DNA of 64,000 bases from positions 248,001 through 312,000 of the forward strand of contig JARROA010000001.1 in assembly GCA_037384425.1 (NCBI GenBank). Direction: 5' to 3'. Each line of letters starts with the position of its first letter. Position 1 is the first letter of the stretch. The stretch comes from Thiodiazotropha sp037384425 (GTDB lineage: Bacteria; Pseudomonadota; Gammaproteobacteria; Chromatiales; Chromatiaceae). The position numbers and the translations under genes are program-made. The notes under the pieces are model-generated. The model was not told where the DNA came from and did no database searches. It was given only the letters and a program-made list of their open reading frames with translations. Of this stretch, positions 21,510 through 30,151 are shown in pieces.

Positions 21510-22157
21510 CTACTCCGTCTGCTCCCAAACCGCCGGCAAGGCGGCGCTCTCCTGCCACAGGTTCACAATGGTGCAAAATAACCGGGCGGTCTGCTCGGTA
21601 TCGTAGATGGCCGAATGGGCCTCACTGCTGTCCCATTCGAGTCCGGCCGATTGGGCCGCTTTGGCCAGTACCGTCTCACCGTAGGCCAGTCCGGCCAGAC
21701 TGACGGTATCGAAGGTGCTGAAGGGGTGGAAGGGGTTGCGCTTGATCCCGCATCGTTCCACCGCTGCGTTGAGAAATCCCAGGTCGAAGAAGGCGTTGTG
21801 GCCGACCAGTATGGCGCGTTTGCAGCCGCTGGCCTTCACGGCCTGTCGTATGGGGGAGAACATCGCTCGCAACGCCTCCCCCTCGGGCAATGCCATACGG
21901 AATGGGTGGGAAGGGTCGATGCCGTTGAATTCCAATGCCTTTGGATCGATGTGGGCGCCTTCGAAAGGTTGGATATGGTAGGCGTGGGTCGTTCCCGGCA
22001 GGAGAAGTCCCGAGTCGTCCATGCGGATAATGGTCGCGGCGATCTCCAGCAAGGCGTCTGTGCGGGCATCGAAACCACCGGTCTCCACGTCCACCACAAC
22101 CGGCAGATAGCCCCTGAAGCGTCGTGAGATCCGGGTGTTATAGCTGATAGTGTTCAT
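21510..22157 (-). CDS. rnt: Ribonuclease T
   Basis: DEDDh-family 3'-to-5' exoribonuclease that trims tRNA and other stable RNA 3' ends. The protein is 215 residues when started at the ATG at 22157, the same length as the E. coli enzyme. Exo motifs are visible as VVVDVETGGF (DxE), GHNAFFDLGFLN, and AHSAIYDTEQTA (HxxxxD). Longer upstream reading in frame adds unrelated residues. It is convergent with fba and divergent from mlaA. Confidence 0.95.
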   Translation of the reverse strand: MNTISYNTRISRRFRGYLPVVVDVETGGFDARTDALLEIAATIIRMDDSGLLLPGTTHAYHIQPFEGAHIDPKALEFNGIDPSHPFRMALPEGEALRAMFSPIRQAVKASGCKRAILVGHNAFFDLGFLNAAVERCGIKRNPFHPFSTFDTVSLAGLAYGETVLAKAAQSAGLEWDSSEAHSAIYDTEQTARLFCTIVNLWQESAALPAVWEQTE

Positions 22158-22233
22158 CCGGCTAGCATAATGAAACCCAATCAGATTTACGATCACAGAT
22201 GGGGGCGCAGGTGGCTTACCGTGACACTGTTTT

Positions 22234-22263
22234 TTTACCTGCAAGGAAATTCGCTGCTATCAT
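22234..22263 (+). promoter_or_regulatory. Predicted mlaA promoter
   Basis: TTTACC (22234-22239) and TATCAT (22258-22263) with 18-base spacing, placing the transcript start about 40 bases before the mlaA ATG. Pattern match only. Confidence 0.4.
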
Positions 22264-22309
22264 GTGCCGCTGTTTCCGATCCCCAAGCTCCAGAGGCGCA
22301 AGCTGTACG

Positions 22310-23071
22310 ATGGCCATTCACCCACTGAATAAAGGATTGTTTATCATCGCACTTTTGCTGCTGTTGTCCGGTTGCGCCAGTATGGGAAGCGGTCATCCTA
22401 CCGACCCGCTGGAGACGGTCAACCGCAAGATCGATGTGTTCAATCAGAAATTCGACAAGGCTGTGGCGAAGCCGGTGGCGAAAGGCTACCGGGCGGTGAC
22501 GCCCGATCCGTTGGACCGTGGCATCACGAACTTTTTCAACAACCTGTCCGATGTCCCCTCGGCGGCCAACAATCTGTTTCAGTTAAAACCATTGCGTGCC
22601 TTGAACGATGTGGGCCGTGTCTGCGTAAACACCACCATCGGTCTGCTGGGCTTCTTCGATGTGGCTTCCGATATGGGAATGCCCAAATACAGGGAGGACC
22701 TGGGGCAGACGCTCGGCTACTGGGGGGTGGGTGACAAACCCTATCTCGTCATTCCTTTCCTGGGCCCGTCGAACTTGCGCGATTTCTTCGGCTTGATGGG
22801 TGACTTCTTCCTCAATCCGGTGAGCTACAGTTCGCAGGGAGTTTACTGGTCATTGGTGGCGCTGAATATGGTCGACCGGCGAGCCGACCTGATCGAGGCG
22901 GGTGACGTGCTGGATGAAGCGGCGGTGGATCGATACTCCTTTATGCGGGAGTTCTATCTGCAGAAACGGGAGTCCGCCATCAAGGATGGGCAAGGGGCGA
23001 TGGATGACGACCTGTTTGACGAAAGTCTGTTCATGGACGAAACGCCCGAGGCACCTCCTCCGGATCAGTAA
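22310..23071 (+). CDS. mlaA: Outer-membrane phospholipid-asymmetry lipoprotein MlaA (VacJ)
   Basis: Outer-membrane lipoprotein that removes mislocalised phospholipids from the outer leaflet and passes them to MlaC. The 253-residue precursor has a signal peptide with lipobox LLSGC (Cys22) and no Asp at +2, so it should sort to the outer membrane. The family core is visible in DPLETVNRKIDVFNQKFD, YREDLGQTLGYWGVG and PYLVIPFLGPSN. The ATG at 22310 is chosen because the signal peptide starts there. No mlaBCDEF genes are nearby. It has an acidic, proline-rich tail. Confidence 0.95.
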   Translation: MAIHPLNKGLFIIALLLLLSGCASMGSGHPTDPLETVNRKIDVFNQKFDKAVAKPVAKGYRAVTPDPLDRGITNFFNNLSDVPSAANNLFQLKPLRALNDVGRVCVNTTIGLLGFFDVASDMGMPKYREDLGQTLGYWGVGDKPYLVIPFLGPSNLRDFFGLMGDFFLNPVSYSSQGVYWSLVALNMVDRRADLIEAGDVLDEAAVDRYSFMREFYLQKRESAIKDGQGAMDDDLFDESLFMDETPEAPPPDQ

Positions 23072-23104
23072 CTTCGATCCAACCCGGTACGCCTGCGTCG
23101 GACC

Positions 23105-24136
23105 TCAATCCACGATGCGCCAGGCAAGCGTCTCATCCGCCGCAAGGGGCACCACCTTGTCTTCGCCAAACGGGTAACTGGACGGTATGGTCCAGGCCTT
23201 TTTCTCCAGAGTGATCGTGTCACGGTTCCGTGGCAGACCGTAGAAGTCGGCACCATGGAAACTGGCAAAACCCTCCAATTTATCGAGCGCTCCGGCCTGT
23301 TCGAAGACGGCTGCGTAGAACTCGATGGCCGCATGGGCACTGTAGCAGCCCGCACAGCCGCAAGCTGACTCCTTGGCGCTCTGCGCATGCGGGGCGCTGT
23401 CGGTGCCCAGGAAAAAGCGCCGATCACCGCTCGTTGCCGCCTCCAGCAACGCATCCTGGTGGGAACGGCGTTTGAGGATGGGCAGACAATAGTAGTGCGG
23501 GCGTATGGCGCCGGCCAGCATGGCATTGCGATTGTAGAGCAGGTGCTGGGGCGTGATGGTGGCCGCCAGGTGGCCGCCCGCATCGCGTACGAAGTCAACG
23601 GCATCCGCCGTGGTGACGTGTTCGAAGACGACGCGCAGCTCTGGAAAATCCTTCACCAGGGAGACCATGTGACGATCGATGAAGGCCCGTTCGCGGTCGA
23701 AGATATCGATCTCGGGATCGGTCACTTCCGCGTGTACCAGCAGCGGCATCCCTTCCCGTTGCATCGTCTCCAGCACCGAATAGCGCTGGCGGATATCGGT
23801 TACGCCCGCATCCGAGTTGGTGGTGGCGCCCGCCGGATAGAGCTTGATGCCCTTGACGATGCCGCTCTGTTTGGCGCGAGTGACCTCGTCGGAGGTGAGG
23901 CGGTCGGTGAGATAGAGCGTCATCAGGGGCTCGAAATTCAGGCCCTCGGGCAAGGCATCCAGAATCCTCTGGCGATAGTCCGCCGCCATTGCTGTGGTGG
24001 TGACCGGCGGCTTGAGATTCGGCATCACGATGGCGCGAGCGAACCGCCTCGCGCTGTGAGCGACGACCGAGGCCATGGCAGTGTCGTCTCGAAGGTGCAG
24101 GTGCCAGTCGTCGGGGCGTGTAAGAGTCAGGCGCAT
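23105..24136 (-). CDS. pyrC: Dihydroorotase (homodimeric type)
   Basis: Zinc amidohydrolase closing the dihydroorotate ring in pyrimidine synthesis. The 343-residue length and PDDWHLHLRD near the N-terminus (HxH metal ligands) identify the E. coli PyrC type; LKPPVTTT and GTDSAPH are further landmarks. It is convergent with mlaA (33 bases apart) and divergent from the sulfur-globule-like gene. Confidence 0.97.
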   Translation of the reverse strand: MRLTLTRPDDWHLHLRDDTAMASVVAHSARRFARAIVMPNLKPPVTTTAMAADYRQRILDALPEGLNFEPLMTLYLTDRLTSDEVTRAKQSGIVKGIKLYPAGATTNSDAGVTDIRQRYSVLETMQREGMPLLVHAEVTDPEIDIFDRERAFIDRHMVSLVKDFPELRVVFEHVTTADAVDFVRDAGGHLAATITPQHLLYNRNAMLAGAIRPHYYCLPILKRRSHQDALLEAATSGDRRFFLGTDSAPHAQSAKESACGCAGCYSAHAAIEFYAAVFEQAGALDKLEGFASFHGADFYGLPRNRDTITLEKKAWTIPSSYPFGEDKVVPLAADETLAWRIVD

Positions 24137-24218
24137 GTGGGTTCCAGGACTGAATGAGTCGAAGTGGAAATGTTAGGCAATCGCTATGTATGAAATTTCA
24201 GTGATTGAAAATTGCAAT

Positions 24219-24247
24219 TTGTTAAATTAAGTAATTACTAATATTCT
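24219..24247 (+). promoter_or_regulatory. Predicted promoter of the sulfur-globule-like gene pair
   Basis: TTGTTA (24219-24224) and TATTCT (24242-24247) with exactly 17 bases between, inside an AT-rich stretch unlike its surroundings. It would give a 5' leader of about 75 bases before the ATG at 24327. Pattern match only. Confidence 0.4.
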
Positions 24248-24326
24248 TTCTCTCGAAAGCTTCGCTGTACCCGCTTTCTCAACAACACTGCAATTCAAAG
24301 ACATTCTATCTCGAGGAGAGTGAATA

Positions 24327-24683
24327 ATGAAAAACATCGTTAAAGCTGCTGCTGCTGCTGCGCTGATCGCTGCTTCCGCGTCTGCTTCCGCATGGTGGGG
24401 TGGTCCTGGTTACGGTAACCGTGGTTGGGGTGACGACTGGTTGGGCGACGGCTGGGGCGACGGTTCCGGTGACTTCAGCTTCGGCATGAGCGGTTCTGCT
24501 CGCGGTTCCGGCTATGGTCGTGGCAACAACTACTACCGCGACTACTACGGCTACGGTCCTTACGGCTACGGTCCTTACGGTTATGCCCCTTACGGCGCTC
24601 CGTATGGTGCTCCGTACGGCGCCCCTTACGGCGCTCCGGTGGCGCCGGCAGCTCCCGCAGCTCCGGCTGCCCCTGCCAAATAA
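24327..24683 (+). CDS. Sulfur globule protein-like, Gly/Tyr-rich secreted protein
   Basis: A 118-residue precursor with an Ala-rich signal peptide and predicted cleavage after ASA at residue 22, giving a mature chain starting WWGG. The mature part is dominated by Gly, Tyr, Trp, Asn and Pro: a GDFSFGMSG block, GSGYGRG, three YGYGP/YGYAP units and four YGAP units (residues about 74-104), ending in an Ala-Pro tail. This composition and layout match the envelope proteins of periplasmic sulfur globules described in Allochromatium vinosum (SgpA/SgpB), which wrap stored sulfur. GAGGAGAG precedes the ATG. The second gene shares its N-terminal module. The family assignment rests on composition and motifs, so function is inferred. 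Confidence 0.8.
   Translation: MKNIVKAAAAAALIAASASASAWWGGPGYGNRGWGDDWLGDGWGDGSGDFSFGMSGSARGSGYGRGNNYYRDYYGYGPYGYGPYGYAPYGAPYGAPYGAPYGAPVAPAAPAAPAAPAK
24546..24638 (+). repeat. In-frame tandem repeats inside the sulfur-globule-like gene
   Basis: Three 15-base units (YGYGP, YGYGP, YGYAP) run directly into four 12-base units (YGAP). Units differ at only a few, mostly third-codon, bases, so the tract should be prone to in-frame length change. Confidence 0.85.
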
Positions 24684-24772
24684 GGCCGGCTGTAAGTTAA
24701 GGGAATTTTGCACAAGGACGTGACAAACAAATAAGAAGTGTGGATCAGTAAAAGTTTTCCGGGTAAACAATC

Positions 24773-25453
24773 ATGAAAAAGATTTCTCTTATTGCAGCTG
24801 CCATCGCCATGGCGGCTTCTTCCGCCAGCGTCAACGCCTGGTGGGGCAACGACTGGAATGATGACTTCTTCGGCGATACCTTCGGTGCCGGGGATTTCGA
24901 TTTCTCCTTCAACATGCATGCTCGTGGTGACGGCTATGGCCGTGGCTGGGGACGTGGATACGGTTACGACTATCCGTACTACGGTTATGCGCCTTACGGA
25001 TACGCACCTTATGCTGCGCCGGCTCTGACCGAAGAGCAGCAGGCCGAACTGCAGAAGCAGCAGCAGGTGTTCGCCGAGCAGCAGAAGGCCTTTGCCGAAC
25101 AGCAGCAGAAGGCTTTCGAGCAGGCTGCCGCTGCTCAGCGTCAGTATGCGGAGCAGTTCAACACCGATCCGATGGCCGCTATGGAAGCCCAGCGCAAGGC
25201 GATGGAAGAGCAGATGCAGGCCGATCGCGAAGCCATGCAGAGCCGTTTCGACACCATGACTCCGGCCCGTCCCGAGCTGCCGGAAGCCATCGCCAAGCGG
25301 ATGGAAGAGTCCAAGGCCCGTCGTGACGAAATGGTCAAAGAGATGGACGCGCGCCGCGCCGAAATCGAGAAGCAGATGGAAGAGCGTCGCAAGGTCTCCA
25401 TCGAGCGCAAGCCTTTCGAGATGCCGGTGATTCCTGCGCGTAAAGAGATCTAA
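24773..25453 (+). CDS. Sulfur globule protein-like N-terminus fused to a long coiled coil
   Basis: A 226-residue precursor whose signal peptide is predicted to end after VNA at residue 22, leaving WWGN at the mature N-terminus exactly as in the preceding gene. Residues 23-84 repeat its module: GDFDFSFNMHARGDGYGRG, then YYGYAPYGYAPY. From Thr86 to the end the chain changes to Gln/Glu/Ala/Lys/Arg-rich helix with near-repeats such as AEQQKAF and AEQQQKAF, then strongly charged MEEQMQ and ARRAEIEKQMEERRK segments, predicted as extended coiled coil. It lies 89 bases after the first gene and is closed by a terminator. It could link the globule coat to itself, the wall or the membrane; that is inference. 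Confidence 0.75.
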   Translation: MKKISLIAAAIAMAASSASVNAWWGNDWNDDFFGDTFGAGDFDFSFNMHARGDGYGRGWGRGYGYDYPYYGYAPYGYAPYAAPALTEEQQAELQKQQQVFAEQQKAFAEQQQKAFEQAAAAQRQYAEQFNTDPMAAMEAQRKAMEEQMQADREAMQSRFDTMTPARPELPEAIAKRMEESKARRDEMVKEMDARRAEIEKQMEERRKVSIERKPFEMPVIPARKEI

Positions 25454-25478
25454 CAACAAACGACCGGCACTGAGCGTG

Positions 25479-25511
25479 AGGCGCCCCGGTAAACCGGGTG
25501 CGCCTTTTTTT
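25479..25511 (+). terminator. Intrinsic terminator after the sulfur-globule-like pair
   Basis: AGGCGCCCCGG/CCGGGTGCGCC imperfect stem with loop TAAA followed by seven T. It ends the two-gene unit. Confidence 0.85.
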
Positions 25512-25777
25512 GTGTCTGCAGTCAATGCGCTTCACGGCCGCTTCGGACCACTCTGTCCTCGGACTCACCAATTGACTGAAATAGCGCGAAAAATTTCGCA
25601 AAAAAACTCGTTTATTGGCGCTGAAATCGTAGTCGTCTTCCTGTATATTACGCTGATCAATTCATACTATTGGATAAGCAAATAGTTTGTCCGGTTTCTA
25701 CAGTTGGTTGTGAGCTGTCACGCCGGTTACCCCGGCAGTGAAACCTGGAATGTTCGAAGTAAAAGCAGAGATAAAAG
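25512..25777. other. Intergenic region upstream of aceE
   Basis: With the terminator this gap is 324 bases. The remainder is AT-richer than the genes on either side and presumably holds the aceE promoter; TATATT near its middle is a possible -10 box but no matching -35 was found. No PdhR-type palindrome, repeat or small gene was recognised. Confidence 0.4.
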
Positions 25778-28432
25778 ATGCCGCTAAGACCCGATATCGA
25801 CCCACAAGAGACACAGGAGTGGCTGGAAGCACTGGAGGCGGTGCTCGAGAACGAGGGTGTGGACCGCGCCCACTTTCTTATCGAACGCATGGTGGACAAG
25901 GCACGCCGCTCCGGCGCCTATCTGCCATTCAGCGCCAATACCGCCTATGTCAACACCATTCCGGTCACCAAGCAGAGACGTTTTCCCGGCGATCGGGCCA
26001 TGGAGCGGCGTATCCGCTCCTTCATCCGTTGGAACGCCATGGCCATGGTGGTACAGGCCAACCGTATCTCCACGGAGCTGGGTGGACACATCTCCAGTTT
26101 TGCCTCTGGCGCCACGCTCTTCGATGTTGGCTTCAATCACTTTTTCCATGCCCCGACCGACGAGCGCGACGGCGATCTGATCTTTTTCCAGGGACATTCC
26201 GCGCCGGGTGTCTACGCCCGGGCCTTTCTGGAGGGTCGTCTGTCCGAAGACCAGCTCTACAGCTTCCGTCAGGAGGTGGATGGAAACGGTCTCTCTTCCT
26301 ATCCCCATCCCTGGCTGATGCCGGGCTTCTGGCAATTCCCCACGGTCTCCATGGGCCTGGGCCCGTTGATGGCGATCTATCAGGCCCGCTTCATGCGTTA
26401 TCTGCATGACCGTGGGGTTCTGAATACGGATGAGCGAAAGATCTGGGCCTTCTGTGGCGACGGCGAGATGGACGAGCCCGAGGCGCTGGGTGCGATCTCC
26501 CTGGCCGGCCGCGAACGCTTGGACAACCTAGTCTTCGTCATCAACTGTAACCTTCAGCGACTGGACGGGCCGGTTCGCGGCAACGGCAAGATCATTCAGG
26601 AGCTGGAAGCGGTCTTCCGTGGCGCCGGTTGGAATGTGATCAAGGTGATCTGGGGCGGCTATTGGGATCCCCTGTTTGCGCGCGACAAGAACGGCACCCT
26701 GCTCAAGCGCATGGAAGAGTGCGTGGACGGTGACTATCAGGCCTATAAGGCGAAAGGCGGTGCCTACACACGCGAGCACTTCTTCGGCAAATATCCCGAG
26801 TTGGAGGAGATGGTCGCCAACATGACGGACGAGGATATCTGGCGTCTCAATCGAGGTGGCCACGATCCGCACAAGGTCTACGCCGCCTATGCCGAGGCGG
26901 TTTCGCACAAGGGACAGCCGACGGTGATTCTGGCCAAGACGGTCAAGGGGTACGGCATGGGCATCGCGGGCGAAGGGCAGAACATCACTCACTCCCAGAA
27001 GAAGATGGGCGAAGCGGCGCTCAAGGCCTTCCGTGACCGCTTCAATATTCCGATCTCGGACGACCAGATCGGTGCTGCGCCATTCTATAAACCGCCGTCA
27101 GAGAGCGAAGAGATGAAGTACATGCACGAGCGGCGCCAGGCGCTGGGTGGCTATCTGCCGCAGCGACGCACCAAGGTGGAGCCGCTGCAGGTGCCGCCGC
27201 TGGAGGATTTCAGCGCCTTGCTCGAGGGTAGCGGCGATCGTGAACAGTCGACCACCATGGCCTTCGTACGTCTGCTGAACATTTTGATCCGTGACAAAAA
27301 GGTGGGCAAACAGATCGTTCCCATCGTACCCGACGAGGCGCGGACCTTCGGTATGGAAGGCATGTTCAGGCAACTCGGCATCTACTCCTCGGTGGGGCAG
27401 CTCTATGAACCGGTGGACGCCGATCAGGTGATGTTCTACCGCGAGGATAAAAAGGGACAGATCCTGCAGGAGGGTATCAATGAGGCGGGAGCCATGTCCT
27501 CCTGGATTGCCGCGGCCACCGCCTACAGCAATCACGGGGTCAACATGATCCCGTTCTACATCTACTACTCCATGTTCGGCTTCCAGCGTGTCGGCGATCT
27601 GGCCTGGGCGGCGGGAGACATGCAGGCACGCGGGTTTCTCATCGGCGGCACCGCCGGTCGCACTACCCTGGCCGGTGAAGGTCTGCAACACCAGGATGGC
27701 CACAGCCACCTGCTGGCCGCCACCATCCCCAATTGTGTTACCTACGATCCCGCCTTTGCCTATGAGCTGGCGGTGATCGTACAGGACGGCATGCGCCGCA
27801 TGTATCAGGAGCAGGAGAGCATCTTCTATTACATCACGGTGATGAATGAGAACTACCTCCAGCCGGCGATGCCGGAAGGCGTGGAGGAAGGCATCGTACG
27901 CGGTATCTATCCGCTGCAGCAGGGCGGCAAGCGCAAGCTTCGGGTGCAGCTGCTTGGCAGTGGCACCATCCTGCGCGAGGTGATCGCGGCTGCCGAGTTG
28001 CTGGAGAAGGACTTCCAGGTTTCCGCCGATGTCTGGAGCGTCACCAGTTTCAACGAATTGCGGCGAGACGGCCAGGACGTGGAGCGCTGGAACATGCTGC
28101 ATCCCGAAGAGAAGCCGCGCAGCAGCTATGTGGCCGAGCAGCTGGCTGGGCTCAAGGGCCCGATCATTGCCGCCACCGACTATATACGCGGCTATGCAGA
28201 GCAGATCCGTCCCTATCTTTCAACGCGCTACAGCGTGCTCGGAACCGACGGTTTCGGGCGCAGCGACATGCGCAGCCAGTTGAGAAAATTTTTCGAAGTG
28301 AATCGCTATTATGTGGTGGTTGCGGCACTGAAGGCGCTGGCCGATGAGGGTGCGCTCAAGCCGGAAACCGTCTCCCAGGCGATGAAGAAATACAAGATCG
28401 ATCCTGACAAGCCCAATCCGACCACGGTCTGA
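25778..28432 (+). CDS. aceE: Pyruvate dehydrogenase E1 component, homodimeric
   Basis: Thiamine-diphosphate enzyme that decarboxylates pyruvate and acetylates the lipoyl arm of E2. The 884-residue length matches the gammaproteobacterial homodimeric E1 (E. coli 887). The ThDP-Mg motif is visible as FCGDGEMDEPEALGAI followed by NCNLQRLDGPVRGN. HISSFASGATLFDVGFNHFF is another signature. It is followed by aceF after 104 bases; lpdA lies further downstream, beyond two inserted genes. Confidence 0.98.
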   Translation: MPLRPDIDPQETQEWLEALEAVLENEGVDRAHFLIERMVDKARRSGAYLPFSANTAYVNTIPVTKQRRFPGDRAMERRIRSFIRWNAMAMVVQANRISTELGGHISSFASGATLFDVGFNHFFHAPTDERDGDLIFFQGHSAPGVYARAFLEGRLSEDQLYSFRQEVDGNGLSSYPHPWLMPGFWQFPTVSMGLGPLMAIYQARFMRYLHDRGVLNTDERKIWAFCGDGEMDEPEALGAISLAGRERLDNLVFVINCNLQRLDGPVRGNGKIIQELEAVFRGAGWNVIKVIWGGYWDPLFARDKNGTLLKRMEECVDGDYQAYKAKGGAYTREHFFGKYPELEEMVANMTDEDIWRLNRGGHDPHKVYAAYAEAVSHKGQPTVILAKTVKGYGMGIAGEGQNITHSQKKMGEAALKAFRDRFNIPISDDQIGAAPFYKPPSESEEMKYMHERRQALGGYLPQRRTKVEPLQVPPLEDFSALLEGSGDREQSTTMAFVRLLNILIRDKKVGKQIVPIVPDEARTFGMEGMFRQLGIYSSVGQLYEPVDADQVMFYREDKKGQILQEGINEAGAMSSWIAAATAYSNHGVNMIPFYIYYSMFGFQRVGDLAWAAGDMQARGFLIGGTAGRTTLAGEGLQHQDGHSHLLAATIPNCVTYDPAFAYELAVIVQDGMRRMYQEQESIFYYITVMNENYLQPAMPEGVEEGIVRGIYPLQQGGKRKLRVQLLGSGTILREVIAAAELLEKDFQVSADVWSVTSFNELRRDGQDVERWNMLHPEEKPRSSYVAEQLAGLKGPIIAATDYIRGYAEQIRPYLSTRYSVLGTDGFGRSDMRSQLRKFFEVNRYYVVVAALKALADEGALKPETVSQAMKKYKIDPDKPNPTTV

Positions 28433-28536
28433 GACGCGCGTTCGCGTGCTTGGCAGGCGTCATGACCCGGCGGCAAGCAGGCCGCGGTGTCCGACAAAGA
28501 AGAGTTTGATGCCGTAATGGCAGAAGAGGAGTAGAC

Positions 28537-29868
28537 GTGGCAAATACAACAGATGTCCTGTTGCCTGATATCGGTGATTTCGAATCGGTCGAGATCATCG
28601 AGATACTGGTTTCCGAGGGTGACGAGGTCGCCGTCGAGGATTCGCTGCTGACCTTGGAAAGCGACAAGGCGACCATGGAGATTCCTTCACCCGAGGCAGG
28701 TGTCGTCAAGTCGCTGGCGGTGAAAGTGGGTGATCGGATCAGTGAAGGCGACAGGATCCTCACCTTGGAGACCCAAAGCAGAACCAGCGAAGAAACCACG
28801 ACGAAAGATAAGACTCCCGAACCCTCTTCCGAGGAGGTCGAATCGGTACAGGCGCCGGCTCCAGCGGCGAGTGAGGCGGCAGTGGAACAGCAGCGTCGCC
28901 CGGGCGACAAAGAGCCTTTGATTCCGCCAGTGCCGGTGGGGGACACCGTCAGTGAGGGCAAAACACCCCATGCCAGCCCCAGCGTGCGACGTTTTGCCCG
29001 GGAACTTGGGGTTGACCTGAATCTGGTCAAGGGTAGCGGTCCCAAAGGTAGAGTGACCCGCGACGATGTGCAAAATTTCGTCAAACGCTCGTTGCAGGGT
29101 GGACAGGTAGCGCGGGCCGCCGCCTCTCCCTTCGATCTGCCGGCTGGGCCCGAGGTCGACTATGCCAAATTCGGCGAGATCGAAACCCAGCCCCTCAACC
29201 GGATCAAGAAGATCAGTGGTGCCCATCTTCATCGTTGCTGGCTGACCGTTCCTCATGTCACCCAGTTCGATGAGGCGGATATCACCGAGCTGGAGGCATT
29301 CCGCAAGGCGCAAAAGGTAATGGCGGAGAAGCAGGACATTCGTCTCACCTTCATGCCTTTCCTCATGAAAGCCGTGGCCGCCGCGCTCAAACAGATGCCG
29401 ATCTTCAACGCAGCGCTGGCACCCGAGGGTGACAGTCTGATCTATCGACACTATGTCCATATCGGGATTGCCGTCGATACCCCGAATGGTCTTGTGGTAC
29501 CGGTGATCAGGGATGTGGATCAGAAAGGGGTTTTTGACTTGGCGCGTGAGCTGATGACCGTAAGCGCCAAAGCGAGGGAGGGTAAGTTGGCGCCTGCGGA
29601 CATGCAGGGGGGATGCTTCTCCATCTCCAGCTTGGGTGGCATTGGCGGCACTGCGTTCACTCCGATCGTCAATGCGCCCGAAGTGGCGATCCTGGGGATC
29701 TCCCGCAGCAGTATGCAGCCGGTATGGGATGGCGATGCCTTCCAACCCCGATTGATGTTACCGCTCTCTCTTTCCTACGATCATCGCGTCATCGACGGCG
29801 CAGACGGGGCCCGCTTCACCTCGCTCCTCTCCGGGCTGCTGGGGGATATCCGGCGGCTGCTACTCTAG
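28537..29868 (+). CDS. aceF: Dihydrolipoamide acetyltransferase (pyruvate dehydrogenase E2)
   Basis: Core of the pyruvate dehydrogenase complex, transferring acetyl from lipoyl-lysine to CoA. It has a single lipoyl domain (Lys44 in LESDKATMEIPSPEAG), a long flexible acidic linker, an E3/E1-binding domain around ASPSVRRFARELGVDLNLVK, and the catalytic domain ending LSYDHRVIDGADGARF. The start is GTG, supported by AGAAGAGGAG just upstream. At 443 residues it is shorter than E. coli AceF, which has three lipoyl domains. The E3 subunit of this locus carries an additional lipoyl domain. Confidence 0.97.
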   Translation: MANTTDVLLPDIGDFESVEIIEILVSEGDEVAVEDSLLTLESDKATMEIPSPEAGVVKSLAVKVGDRISEGDRILTLETQSRTSEETTTKDKTPEPSSEEVESVQAPAPAASEAAVEQQRRPGDKEPLIPPVPVGDTVSEGKTPHASPSVRRFARELGVDLNLVKGSGPKGRVTRDDVQNFVKRSLQGGQVARAAASPFDLPAGPEVDYAKFGEIETQPLNRIKKISGAHLHRCWLTVPHVTQFDEADITELEAFRKAQKVMAEKQDIRLTFMPFLMKAVAAALKQMPIFNAALAPEGDSLIYRHYVHIGIAVDTPNGLVVPVIRDVDQKGVFDLARELMTVSAKAREGKLAPADMQGGCFSISSLGGIGGTAFTPIVNAPEVAILGISRSSMQPVWDGDAFQPRLMLPLSLSYDHRVIDGADGARFTSLLSGLLGDIRRLLL

Positions 29869-29884
29869 ACCTGGGTGTCGGCAT

Positions 29885-29905
29885 CACCTCCCTCCAGGGG
29901 AGGTG
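29885..29905 (+). terminator. Hairpin after aceF
   Basis: CACCTCC/GGAGGTG 7-bp stem with a 7-base loop, 16 bases after the aceF stop. It has no U-run, so it may only attenuate. Confidence 0.35.
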
Positions 29906-29951
29906 GCTGTGATCGCGACTACTCTAACCGGTGATTTTTCAACAAATTATC

Positions 29952-29965
29952 TAGATCCAGATCAA
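29952..29965 (+). promoter_or_regulatory. FNR/ANR-like operator upstream of the cytochrome c peroxidase
   Basis: TAGATCCAGATCAA matches the FNR consensus TTGAT-N4-ATCAA at nine of ten defined positions. A CATACA box at 29990-29995 lies at the spacing expected for a class II FNR promoter (site centred near -42). Cytochrome c peroxidases are known FNR/ANR targets in other proteobacteria. Pattern match; binding not shown. Confidence 0.5.
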
Positions 29966-30151
29966 TTGGATCGCAATTCCTTCTGTTCACATACAGGCCC
30001 CGTCTCTACGATTTAAAGTTGCCTCGTCAGAGGCCGATATACACCTGAGGGAGCGGTTCTTTTCATGGCAGAAGCCCATTTGGGGTTTTTGGGGCAGGGA
30101 TGGCCTATGTCTCCCCACCAGCGGTCATGCCCGAAAGCTTATTTGTGCTGG

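Noticed and set aside
25512..25777. PdhR operator ahead of aceE
   Set aside because: No ATTGGTnnnACCAAT-like palindrome is present.
28461..28536. Mini-frames in the aceE-aceF spacer, including one reading SDKEEFDAVMAEEE
   Set aside because: Only about 15 codons, no own ribosome site, and the end overlaps the purine-rich aceF ribosome site; probably chance.
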